From Euglena gracilis (taxonomy: Eukaryota > Euglenida > Euglenophyceae > Euglenales): a stretch of DNA of 64,000 bases. The stretch's first letter is position 1, and each line of letters starts with the position of its first letter. The notes beneath the pieces are model-generated. The model was not told the DNA's origin. It was given only the letters and a program-made list of their open reading frames with translations, and searched no databases. The stretch spans positions 50,621,384 through 50,685,383 of the forward strand of contig CP154955.1 of assembly GCA_039621445.1 (NCBI GenBank), given 5' to 3'. This document shows positions 1-12,000 of this stretch, in pieces. A program made the translations under genes and the position numbers.

Positions 1-59
1 AGGGCCAGGGCGGCCAGCGTGTCCATGATGAGGTTCAGCCACAGCAGCTGCACCGGCGT
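1..59 (-). CDS. Ca-ATPase exon 19 (start of M6, cut by the window edge)
   Basis: The exon encodes [20 protein letters not shown], the conserved M6 region with calcium ligands N and D. Its left end is the window edge. The 5' boundary required by homology is CCCCGG|ACG, which lacks an AG; the nearest AG (GTGCAG|CTG) would remove the conserved TPVQ. Confidence 0.9.
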
Positions 60-3000
60 CCGGGGCGGGGGGCGGCGCGCCCCGACCAGGCGGTTTTTTT
101 ACCAACCCCGGGGGGGGGGGGGTCTGGAGTGCCTTGGGGTGCCTGCCCAGGCAGGCACTACCCCCCCCCGGGTGGGTCGGATTGGGAGTGCCTTGGAGTG
201 CCTGCCCAGGCACCCCCCCCCCCCGGGGTGGGGTCGGCACCCGACTAAAATATGGCCTGGCCCTGAACCTTAGGTCCAAAGGCGGTCCTTATGGGGCAGT
301 CCTTGACAAAAAACCGTCCCTTGTGGACTGCCCTGAGTGAATGCATATCATTACCCAAAATAAAGTTTGAGCAGGAGGGCATAGACCCTCAAAAACGTGC
401 GGGGGGGGGAAATACTTGCCATTTGCTGGCCTCGGACTTCCCATAAAGTCAATGCTGAGGCATCCAAGCGGTTTTATGGGAAGTCACAGGAAATCACCTG
501 TGTACTGAATTCAAAAGCAAAACCCTGGCAGGTTTTGGGGTTTCTCGGAAAAAAGCACCTTGCCCCGTTGGCGAACCAACACAAAAGGCTCGCCGCCGCC
601 CGGCCAGAGGTGCCGTGTTGGTGTCACTGAACGCGGCACCGAAGAACGTCAGTGCCACACCAACGATGTTAACGGTCACCTGGAACTGCAAGAACTTCTT
701 GATGTTGTCATTGACATTGCGTCCCCACATACATGCCTGCACCCAGAGGCGAGCTGTGCTGCGAACTCAGGAATGATTGGTCGTGTCTCAAATACTCGAT
801 CGAATGATCTCAATACACGAATACAGAAAAGCAACTATTCAAAAGCACAGCTGAAAAGCACAGCTGGGTGACCAACGAAGTTAAGATTGACCCACGATTC
901 CCTGTTAGAGGCCCATGTGGGAAAGAAACCAAGATAACTTGTTAAACCCCCCATTTACTCCAACGAGTTTGTGCGTCACTTTCACATTCCTTGAAATCGG
1001 GGGGGGGGGGGTATAAAGAGGGTCGTCACAAATTGGTCCAGATACAGGGGGTGGGGAGCAGCGGCGTGCAATCATCCTCTCCCCAATTTCGTTCTCCACC
1101 CGCAATAAACCACAAACAATCTCTTCATATTTCACAGTAGACACTGGGGTGAGCCTGAACGCTCTTTTTTGTGTTACTGCAACTCCTTGTGCTTCGTTGT
1201 GCTTTACATTCAAAAGAGGGTTTCGGTATACATGATTTCTTCGGATTTTTTTCGGGAAGGGTTTTCTTGAGGGGAGTTGATGTAAAGCGGGGGGTCAGTC
1301 TAAATGGGGAGGGGGTTGCTCCATCTGTGTGAACAAGGCTGAGGCCGATCACAGGAAGTTTGACAAAACTGGTTGCTAACAACAACAAGGCCAAATTATG
1401 CACACCCACCCCTGCTGAGCCACAGGGGCGTCAAAGGAGGGGGGGGTCGGAAGTTTGGAAAACAACGTCAGTCCAACACACAGATGCATGACTGAACTGA
1501 GCCGAAGCTCGTGTCAAAATGATTCAAATATATTCGATTTCTGCAGGAAGTCGATGCTTGGCACATTCTCCGAGAGCATTCTCAGCGCTTTCGAATATGT
1601 CAGATGGGCAACGTGCTGCCGTTTTGCTGCTCTCAAAAACAAAAAGATTAAATAATCCACCAATTTGTGCATTTAATTTGCATTTAATTATGTGCTCTCT
1701 GACATCTCTGGGTTGAACCATGGTTCTCAGAATTGCAAGATTGAGTGAGGGTTGGTGGATAGGAAGGGTTGACAGAAAGCACAATGGTTTGACCATTTCC
1801 TTGCACATCAAATTTAGGCCCTGATTTTCGCTCTAAGGAGAACCCTCACCCAAGAAATCAAGTTGTTGGTTAGAACCTCTCAACCACGTTACACACGTTA
1901 CACATAAATACCAAATCAATGCCCATGGCTCAAAATGGCTGGAAAATGCTGCTGGCCGAACGGCCCTTGTTGCCGGCAAGCAGCGGCGCACCTTCACCAC
2001 ACTGACAAAATTGTCATCCAACAGCACAATGTCGGACGCGGTCTTGGCGATCTCCGTCCCGGTCTTCATCGCGAAGCCCACGTCTGCCAGCTTCAGCGCT
2101 GGGGCGTCGTTGGTCCCGTCAGCCACAGGGCTGGCAGCCTGCGTCCTTTCTGAAAACCCAATGAATGGAATGACTTGCTTCGCACCAGAGATTTTGTTAA
2201 GGCTGATGGGGATGGGGGAGCAGACCTTTGGGAAGGAAGTGCGACCCATCACCCTTTAAAATCCAGGGCAGTTCTGACGCAAAAAAAAACCGTCCAGCAC
2301 ATTGAATGCGAAATCCGCGGGTGGGTGGGCAATGGCCTGAGGATGCCCGAGAATCATTTTGTCCATGTTCATCCGTTTTCCTTTTTGCCAATATGGCCTT
2401 TTTGCGCCATTTTTTTCTGAAAGCATCAAAAAATGGGTTTTTTAACTTTTAATTTTTGACCCCATTCGACCCCGTGTACCGGCCGTTCGACCCCGTGTAC
2501 CGGCCGTTTGACCTTGTGTACCGGTCGTTGGCCGTCCTGTAGGTCCAAAGGCAGTCCTCAAGGGGCAATCTTCCACCAAAAAAAGCATTGCATCCCTGGT
2601 TCATGCTGGACCTCCCCCGGGCCTTAAAAAGCAAAATACCAATGCCATAAAAAAATTGCTGGTGCAAAGCACCAGAGCGGAGGTGCCAAGGTAGGGCGGT
2701 CCTTAACGGGAAAAAAACTTCCCGTCCTAGCACATTCAAAATCATGTAAAATCCACAGGCAAAAAAATGGTCGCCATATTTTCACCAAAATGGGTCGATT
2801 TCGGGGGAAAAGGCAATCTGGCATCTTTGCACCATTGTCCATCCACCCGTCCATCCATCCAAACGTCAAAAAAAAATGAGTTTTTTGCTGTTTCAACTTC
2901 CGACCCAATTCGATCCCCGGATCGGCCGTTGGCCATCCCTTAGGCCTAAGGGCGGCCCGTAAAGGGCGGTCCCGAAGGGGGAAAAAAAAACTGCCCGTCC

Positions 3001-6000
3001 CCTGTGAACTGCCCTGTGCCAAGGAAATTTGACATTGGGGTCTCTCAGCGGGCAGGGGTGAACCGGAAGGGGTGGTGGTCATGCTGCCCCCCCCCCCCGC
3101 CCCCGCAAAAGCAAATGCGCTGAAAAGAGTATTGACCGGAAAATCCCTGCCCCGAGAATAGCAGAAAGGGGGGTGGGGACCCACCCACCACCCACAGGGG
3201 ATCCGGGATTCCCAGTCACCCTGCCCCTGGGTGGGCCATTACAACAAACCCGCCCCCCAAATAATACCTCCCCTTTGGGTTCCGACTTCGGCGACTGAGT
3301 TAATACCCCGCAATCTCGGGCCGATGACCCGGATTTTGACCTGAAAATGTAAGGAAAAACCTCAATCTCTGACAACAAATAACAAAACAATATCGATTTT
3401 TCTGGATCATCTGGCCTCCAAAAATGCTAAATTTCATGAGAAAGTCCCCCCCTCAGGCCGGGACTTCGGGCGAAAGAAGAATACCCCGGGGGGTATTATT
3501 TGGGGGCGGGTTTACCGTTGCTTACCAACCCCCGGTTACTTTCCACTTTCAAAAAACCGGTCAAACCCTTTTCAAACCAACTTCCTCCCCCCCCCCCAGG
3601 GGCAGGCCACTCAACCAAAAATTGCCAAAAAATCAAAGGCAATGGGCAAAAATAGAAAGAATTATCCCGTGCCTTCGGCAACGAGTGCCACTTTCGGTCA
3701 TTTCTGGCTGACCCCGCCCACCCCCCCCCACCCGCAGGGCGGTCCTTAAGCAAATAAAAAAAAAACTCCGCTGTCCCAGCACACTCAGTGAAAAATATAC
3801 AGGAAAATGGGCAAGGAAATTTTGGCATTTTTCAGCGAAAACAGGTCGACATCAGAGAAAAAATTGATTCCTGGCACCCTTGGACCATCGTCCATCCACC
3901 CAAATCATCAAAAACTGTGTTTTCGACTGTTTAATTTTTGCCTCCATCCAAGTCCCAGTCTGGCCCTTGGCCGGCCCTTTGGCTGAAAGGGGGGGGCGGT
4001 CCTTAAGGAAATAAAAAAAAAACTTTCCTGTCCCTTAAGGACCGCCCTGCCCCCCCGGCAAATTAGCGCGACACACAAACAAAAGGAGTTGCACACACAA
4101 GGGATTTTGTTATTAAAGGGCCACCGAACAGTTGCCTGCGGCGCTACAATGCAAAAAAAATGAGTAGGAAACCCATGGCGACCTTTGGCGATCGTGGGGA
4201 GACCTAAGGTCGGCCCACTACCCCCCCCCACCCGGGCCAGATCCGGGAGCCTCCTAAATGGGGGGGCCAAAAAACAGTCAGTCATCCTCCTGGGGGGGGG
4301 CACACCTTAAGCAATGGAGACCTGCTTGAGGGGGGGGGGGAGGTTCCTTCACTTTTTGAACGGAGTGGCTTGAGACGTCATGGAACTTATCGACCTCTTT
4401 TGTGTCCGCCCTGCCCACCGGTCACAGCCACCGTGTTGCCGTTCTTCTTCAACAGGTCCACCAAGACGTACTTGTCTTGCGGCGAGGACCGGGCCAGCAC
4501 CTGCGGTGTGATGGGCACGGCACAGCACCGCGTTTCATCAAAGATGTGTCATAACTTGAAGAGCTTGAGGTCCCTGCGGGTGGAACTTGTCACTTTTTTG
4601 TGTCACTGGAACCGATGAGCAAACCTCTCCCGACCTGCAAACCCACTGGGGACAGAATTTGGCCGAAGGGGGGGGTCAGCAGGGAGGTGCTTCAGAAAAT
4701 AACAATAGGAAATAGGAAAAACTCTGGTGTCCCATCCACTCAGATCCATACCATTGCGTAGCGACCCCCGGGGGGGGGAAGGGGGGTCATTTTCTACTCC
4801 GAAAAAGCCAGTCAGTCACTTTTCCCAAAAACCAGTCAGTCACTTTACCCCCCCCCGGGGGGGGGGATCGGCCACTCTTGAATGCGCTCATGTTGGCAAG
4901 GCAGTATTGCCAAAAAATTTTAAAAAAAGTCCAAAAACTTTCCGGCACCTTGGGCGCCAGGCCAGCCACTTTTTCATTTTCGGGCCTGCCCCCCCCCCGG
5001 GGGGGGGGGCTCTTGGCCAGAAAACCAGTCAGTCACTCTGAAAAAACCAGTCACCCCCCCCCGGGGGGTGGGGGGGACAGGTGTTAAGCAATGGTATGGT
5101 CCCATCACATTCAACCAAAAATCCTCAGGAAATAAAAGGCAAAAATTCAACATCTCTAACATCTCTTGGTGAAAACAGGTCGACAAGGGAAAAATTGATT
5201 TCTGGTGTTTTCAGACCTTTGCCAAACCAGCCAAAACATCAATAATCGCGTCCCCCAACTTTTGGTTTTCAACCCTGCTTAAGCCCCAGGCCCTTGTGTC
5301 GGCCCTTTGGCCCAAAGGAGTTAAAGGAGGGGCAGTCCTTAAGGGGGAAAAAAACTTTCCCATCCTCAAGGACCGCCTTAGAGGTCAGCAGCAAAAATGA
5401 ATCAACCTTTGGGGGACCCCAAACGACCGGGAATACCCCCCAACCATTCAAGCAACGCACAGCAATTGTGTGCCATCGGTCCCATCACCGTCAAGTGTCC
5501 TCGCCCATCCGCCCACTCATACCTCCAGACGGGGCAGGAGCATTCGCAAGCGTTCCGGGTCTTCTTCCGCCATTTGCCTCAAGCAGGCTGCCTTCCTGAG
5601 CAATCATAGCAGGGGCCCCCGTCTTCCAAGGTCTGCATCAGTGGGTGTCAGTTCCAGAGGCAAAAGAGCCATTTGGGGCTTGTGCATCTCCTGCCCCCCC
5701 CCACCTGCCCCCCCCCCACAGTCCACGCCCTAAAACAGCCCGGCCGGAACTCCAGCCCCTCCATGGCCAGCCCGGTCTCCTTGTGGTAAATGCCGGCCTT
5801 CTCCGCGATACTGCAGGCGGTTTGCTTGGCCACAGGGGGGGAGGGAGGGACAAGGAACCACCGCCAGGCTCGTGGGCTTTCTTTCCATTTGCTGTTCAGC
5901 CATTGTGTTCGGGAGGAGCCCTCTCCGAGGGATTGGAGTCGAGATATTTTTATTGGTAACGAAAATGATGCCACCCACCAGGGAACTGGGCTTGGAGAAT

Positions 6001-9000
6001 GTAAAAAATTGCGTTCAGATTCTGGCAGGGCCTTTGTGCAACAAAAGTTGTCCTGTGTTCTATAGGTGGCCAAAATGCCAACTTTCCCTCCCTCCCCGAA
6101 GACCCTCCCCGAATTCCTGTCGTTGTCTGCCTTCATAGGTTGGTGGAGGTTGGTGGAAGATCAGAGGGGTCGTTATAAATTGAGCAAAACACTGTCATCA
6201 GAATCTTCAGGTGGCATCTTCCTCTCCTCCTCCTTCTTTCACATCTGCAGCATCGTCATTTCTGGGCCTCACATTTCTGAATGCAGTCAAAAATTCCCCA
6301 CTGCAAAATGGGGGGGGTCGTCATGAGAAGGGGTTTGTGCTCAAGATGGAGTGAATTGGTCCACAAACATCCACAAACTTTCCCTTCGCCCCTGGATGTT
6401 ATCGCCAGTGACCATCCGCACCATGATGCCAGCGTTCTGGCACTTTTGCACTGCTCCAGGAACCTCCTCTCGGATTGGGTCTTGGATACCTGCATTGCAG
6501 AAAAGCGTGTGTCTGCACACATACCAGATGCAAATGAACTTTATCTCAGAGGTTTTGGTTTGCCGAGGAGGGTTAATCAAAAACAAGCCTGGTCAAGACC
6601 ACTCAAGGTGCCACGAACGCCATCCCCAAACGTGGACCATCCGGCACACACACCAAGGATGGAGAGGACACAGAAGCGGCAATCCTCGGGGTCCTCGTGG
6701 GGCATCGAGGTGATACTGAGGTCCGCCACCCCCACCAGGATGCACCGGTTCCCCAGGAGGGCCATGTCCGTGATGACCGCCTTGGCGGCAGCCCCCGGCA
6801 TGGTCACACACCAACAACGTTGAACAGGCTTGAAGCCTGTTCCAGCAGCCCAGAAATGTTTGCCGCCTGCGGGGTCGTCCTTGTTGACAGGTCCTAAAAA
6901 GGCATCTTTTTACCAACGGGGGGGGTGCCTTGCGCCATGGGGCACCTGCCCATAGCCGGAGTTCCCCTGGGGGTCTGGTGCCTTGGCCACAGTCAACCCA
7001 TAACTCTGCTGCGGCATACTGGTGGGTTGGATTCTCAACATCTGTCCCCCTCGGAGGTATCCCAAAACCCCTCAAAAAATGCACCTCTTCTCATTCTGGT
7101 AGATGTTGCGCGGCAGGACAAAAAAGACATCAATAAATGCTGCAGTATTGTGGCAATTGTGGCAATTAGTTGGGAGGGGATTGCGGTTTTCTGTGCCACA
7201 CTGACTTGGCCTCTTTTTGACAGCCTTGAGCCAATTCCGCGGCATCATCAACATCGGTTTGACCCTTTGAACATTGGCCAGTCGCTTCTTGGTGGGCAAC
7301 TCAGCAACTTCACATTTGGACCGTTTGGGGGGAGGGGGCAGGGGGGGGGAATAATTGATATCGGAGGCCTTCGGAAAAATTGCGGAAAAATTGCGGAAAA
7401 ATTGCGGAAATTGCGGAAAAATTGCGGAAAAATTGATATCGGGTATACACATTTCTGTCTGAGGGGACTTAGAAATTTTTCAATTGTGAGGTTCAGAACA
7501 CCGCAACACCCACGTCGATGCAGGCGAGCACAAATCAACACGCTTGATGTTTTTTGCACAGGTGGGACGCACCCAATCCTGTGACCAGTGGTGCACCTGT
7601 GAGAAAAATTGGTAAACTGGGGGGGAAAAAAAACAACAAAACACAATAGCACACCTGTTGATCCATTTGAAGAATGGCTTGAACTCATTGCATCTTCCAT
7701 CTTCGGTGGTGGGAAAAAAATTCTGCGGAAAAAAAAATGGGAAAAAATTGCGGAAAAATTGCGGAAATTGCGGAAAAATTGCGGAAAATTGCGGAAAATT
7801 GCGGAAATTGCGGAAAATTGCGGAAATTGCGGAAAAATTGCGGATATCAATTTTTCCCCCCCCCTGGGGGGCAGTGGTGGTTGTCAAGCACAAAAAAAAT
7901 GCCCAAAATATAACTAAAATGAAAATCATTAAAACAAAATTCAAAAAAATATACTGAAAGGTTTGTTTGAAAATTGTTCGAAGGAGGAGGTTTATTATGC
8001 TAAATTCAGAATGAATACAATGCAAAATCAATGCAAGCAGTAGCCGAAAAAATGGACATATTTTGGGTTGGCTTCAGGGGGGAGGGGAATTTGATTTCTG
8101 GTGATCTTGGACTATAATCTATCCACCCAAAATGTCAAAAAATGCGTTACCTCGACTTTTTAATGTTTGACTCATTCGAGTGTGGCCCTTGGCTGGCCCT
8201 TTTGGGCCCAAGGGCAGTGGCTAAGGGGAGGTCCTCTTGGAAAAAAACTTCCCGTCCCTCATGGACTGCCCCGGTGAAGGGGAAAAGAACAGGCTTGAAA
8301 GCCCCCCAAAAAATTCTTTTAGCTAATTTCATGTTTTCCCATTTTTGCCGCTTTTCTTTTCAGGACCAACTGTGATTTCGCACCCTCTAACAGAAGGGAA
8401 AACGGTGCCATCCGCCTCATGAACCTTCCAGCCTGGTGCTGAGCAAGGTACTCGCGTTTGTCCTTGGTGAGTGGCAAGCGCTGGCCACCAGTGCTCATGT
8501 ACTCTCAAGCAGGCTGCTCCTTGAAATTTTCCCACAGAATTGACTAAAACAGGTCCTGTTGGACGGGCCATTATTTCCCATATTGCGGTATTTGGACTGT
8601 TGAGCTGCCCTCGGGGGGCGCAAGATGCAGCCTGCATCTCGCACTGCGCCAACAGCAGATCAGGCGCACCCTTGACATACGACACGAACTTGTTGCCCTT
8701 CTTGACCACAGTTGTCATCCGCTTCTTGTCGGAGTTGAATGGGAACTGGAATAGAGGGAAGATGCATGTCGCAGGATGGAGCAATGCAAATACAAAGCTC
8801 AGTTTCCGCACAAATACAAAGGCCCAGGAAAATTGGTCATGTTTTTGGGTCGACTTCAGGGGGAAAAGCTTTCTGGCATCCTTGGCCTTTCTCTCCTCAA
8901 AACATTAAACATCACATATCAAACATCAAACGTCAAAAAAGGAGCCTTCTGACTTTTAATTTCTGACCCATTTGAGCCTGGGACCGGCTGTTGGCTGACC

Positions 9001-12000
9001 CTTAGGCCAAAGGATGGCCCTCGAGGGGCAGGGGGGAAAAAAAGAGCCTTCTTCCCCAGGTCACCAAACTTACAAAGAAAATATCTGGTACACAACACTC
9101 AGACCAGTGTGTTTGTAACGCTCTGTCCTGGCAATGGAAAAAAGTTACCCATCCCACCACATTCAATAAGAACATCAACAAGAAGAATGACCGGGAAAAA
9201 AAAAATCGACGTCTCAATGCAAAAAAAATCAACATCGTGGTGGAGGAAGGTATTCTGGCACCCCAGGAACATCGCCCACCCACCTAAACATGCAAAAATG
9301 TGGTTTTCGCGTTTTAAATTTCCGGTCACCGTTCGACGTCCGGAGGCTGCCCTTTGGCCCTGAGGCCAAAGGGTGGCACTCAAGGGACAATCCTTATAAA
9401 AAAAAATTCCCATCCGACAAGGACCACCCTGGTGCCCATTTGCCCGTCCCAACAGTTTTTTTGCGACTTCTTGGACTCAGGTCGTGTTCCCTAAAAAAAA
9501 TAATACAAATGTCACCTTCGAGCTGAAAAACCTCAAAACCCCCCAGCTTTATATTTGAGCGGAATTTCAAACCCTCGGGGGGGGGGGGTGTTTTGTTTGG
9601 GGGGGAAATGCAAACTTTTTTGGGTGGCCTATGCCAATTCTCCATGGTCTTCAACTCCAGTCAAATGCCAATTTTCTCCCAAATTTTCGTTGTGTTCCTC
9701 CTGTGTTTCCCCAAAAATTTGGAATTTCTGTCCGAAACTGATGATTGCTGACGAAAAATTGTTATATCCACCCGATTTTTCCTGAATTTTTCCTGCTTTT
9801 TCCTGAATGGCAACATCGGCGGGCTTTGTATCAGAGGGGGGCTTAATACTAGGGAAGCAAAACCAAAACCCCTTGGGGGGGCTTTATAGGGCTTCATATT
9901 TGGGAGGGATTAATTCCACTGAAAGCAAAAAGGCTGATTGCTGCCTCAAAGTGCCCACGAACAAATGCACAGGCATCCCCAACACACACCCTCAACACAT
10001 CTCTACTTATTGCACAGCTCCCCAATAAGTGAGCTGGGAGGTGCATCAGGCATGCCTGCCGCACGCTCTCGGAGGGGAACGACCGCTGGATGTCCACCGG
10101 GTCCACCCCAACCTTCTCCTTCAGGAATCGCAGGATGCCGATTTCGGTCTTGTTGCCGGTCCACTGGTGGCAGGGCCCAGGCGTGCCGTGGTAGGCTGAC
10201 ACGTGACTTTGTAAACCCCCCCCTAATAGTGCACGGGTGCGCGCATTTTAAAGACGTAGTTTCAGACCGGAAGGGGTGCACTTATTAAGGCACTGCGCAT
10301 TATTAGGGTAGGTAAGCACAAAACACTGAATTATCCACCACTCTTTTTTCTTTGTTCCCCTTCTATTGATGTCAAGCAATGAGTCAAATGATCATGTGTC
10401 TAATTTGGGTTTGGACGATGGGAATACTTGGCCTGAGAAGAACAGTTTTGAGAATTGTGTGTGTTTCCGACCTGAAATGTGACAACGGTTTCTCCTTTGG
10501 GGGGGGGGGTGCGCACTTGTCAGGAAGGTAGTTTCGGACCCTTGGGGGGTGCGCACTTATTAGGGCACTGCGCACAATTAAGGCACTGCGCGCTTATTAG
10601 GAGGGGTTTTCATCCTTCCTTCCCATTTTCAACAAACACTGAGGACCAGGGCGGTCCTCAAAGAAATAAAAAACTCTTCTGCTGTCCCAGCACACTCAAT
10701 GGAAGAAAAAACACAGGAAAATAGGCAAGGAAATTCAGCATTTCTCGCCGAGAACAGGTCGACATCAGGAAAAAAATTGGTTCCTGGCATCCTTGACCAC
10801 CCAAATCATCAAAAAAATGATGTCTTTCGACTTTCTAACAAAAAAATGATGTCTTTCGACTTTCTAATAGTTGACCCCGTTCAAGTCCCAGTGCGGCCCT
10901 TGGTCCGCTCCTTGGCAGACCAAGGGCTCAGGAAAACTTAAAAACACTTTCCTGTCCTCGAGGGCCGCCCTGCTGAGGACACAAAGTTGTAGTCCGAGCT
11001 GAGGGTGTTCAGAAGAGGAGGTGGTCGTCGGTAAACGCAAAATTCCACATGGGGTGACAGGATTTGTGGTCCAACAGGGAGTGTTCGCTGGACACGGGGG
11101 AGGGGAGGGGGTGTAAAAAAACACAATCAATCAGTTCAAGAGGGCGTCTTTGTGGACTTTGGGTTCCATCGGTTTTGCCCGGTGTTCGTTTGCCATTCCC
11201 CACCAAAAGACATGGTTTCAGGACAGGGTCATCCTTTCTTGAATTCAAAAATAATTGCTTAGCAAGCCATTCACTTAGAAGCTTCTCAGAAAAACTCACC
11301 CCTTTGACCCCTTGGATTCCATTGGATTTTTTGTGGCACGAAGAAAAGCACAGATGCACAGGGGAAAATTGCACAGACAGGAAAAAAAAGGGGAAAATCG
11401 CATACACAAATGTGGATCAAGCCAAAATGCTTTCTGTTAAGGAGCAGTGCGGAAGCCCCCATATTTTACCACAAGCAAGAGTTCGACGTTGAGGTTCCTC
11501 CGCACTCATTTCTGTGAAATGCTGGTGTGTTGTGCTTCAGCACCACCACAAGTCCTCTGAACATTTTGGTCACCAATCGAATCGAATCGATATCGGAGGC
11601 CTTCGGGAAAATTGCGGGAAAATTGCGGGAAAATTGCGGAAATTGCGGTTTTGGGATTTAGTACACTTCTGCTGGAGGGGACTTTGCAAATTTTTACAAA
11701 ATTGGTCATTTTGCAAAATGGATGTAGATTTTTAGCCTGACCAACAAAAACATCCAAAACATGATTTTTGTGATTTTGGGAACATGCTGGTTCTGGAAAT
11801 GTGGAATTTCTTGGGTGAAAAATCCAAGAACGGCAAAAAAAAAATTGCCGAAAACTCTGGTCTCAGGAAAAATCTGGTCCAAGATGCGAAACTTTTCTAA
11901 ATTTAAATTATTTACAGCAGAAATTGGGGAAACCCCGGGGGAAAAAAAGTCCAGAAATTGCCAAGTTTTGTCAAATGCTGTGAAATTTGGCAAATTTTGG

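Larger units (their letters stand above)
8050..9440. repeat. Degenerate CAGGGCGG-family copies
   Basis: Three diverged copies without clear target duplications lie at about 8050-8275, 8810-9060 and 9110-9430. They share the internal blocks GGTCGACTTCAGG, TCCACCC...AAAATGTCAAAAAATG and CTTCCCGTCC...ACTGCCC. Further partial copies are at about 280-336, 2510-2640, 5086-5375, 13255-13460, 14640-14960, 18900-19190, 19570-19625 and 60240-60375. Nearly all lie in introns of the two large genes. Confidence 0.6.

Noticed and set aside
1918-1945. Sequence on the minus strand resembling part of the dinoflagellate spliced leader (AGCCATTTTGAGC)
   Set aside because: Only about 12 of 13 positions match, it lies within an intron, and it has no donor or downstream gene; chance match is likely.
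7072-7850. Open frames with repeated FPQF or KNCGKI motifs
   Set aside because: Translation of the TTGCGGAAAA minisatellite.
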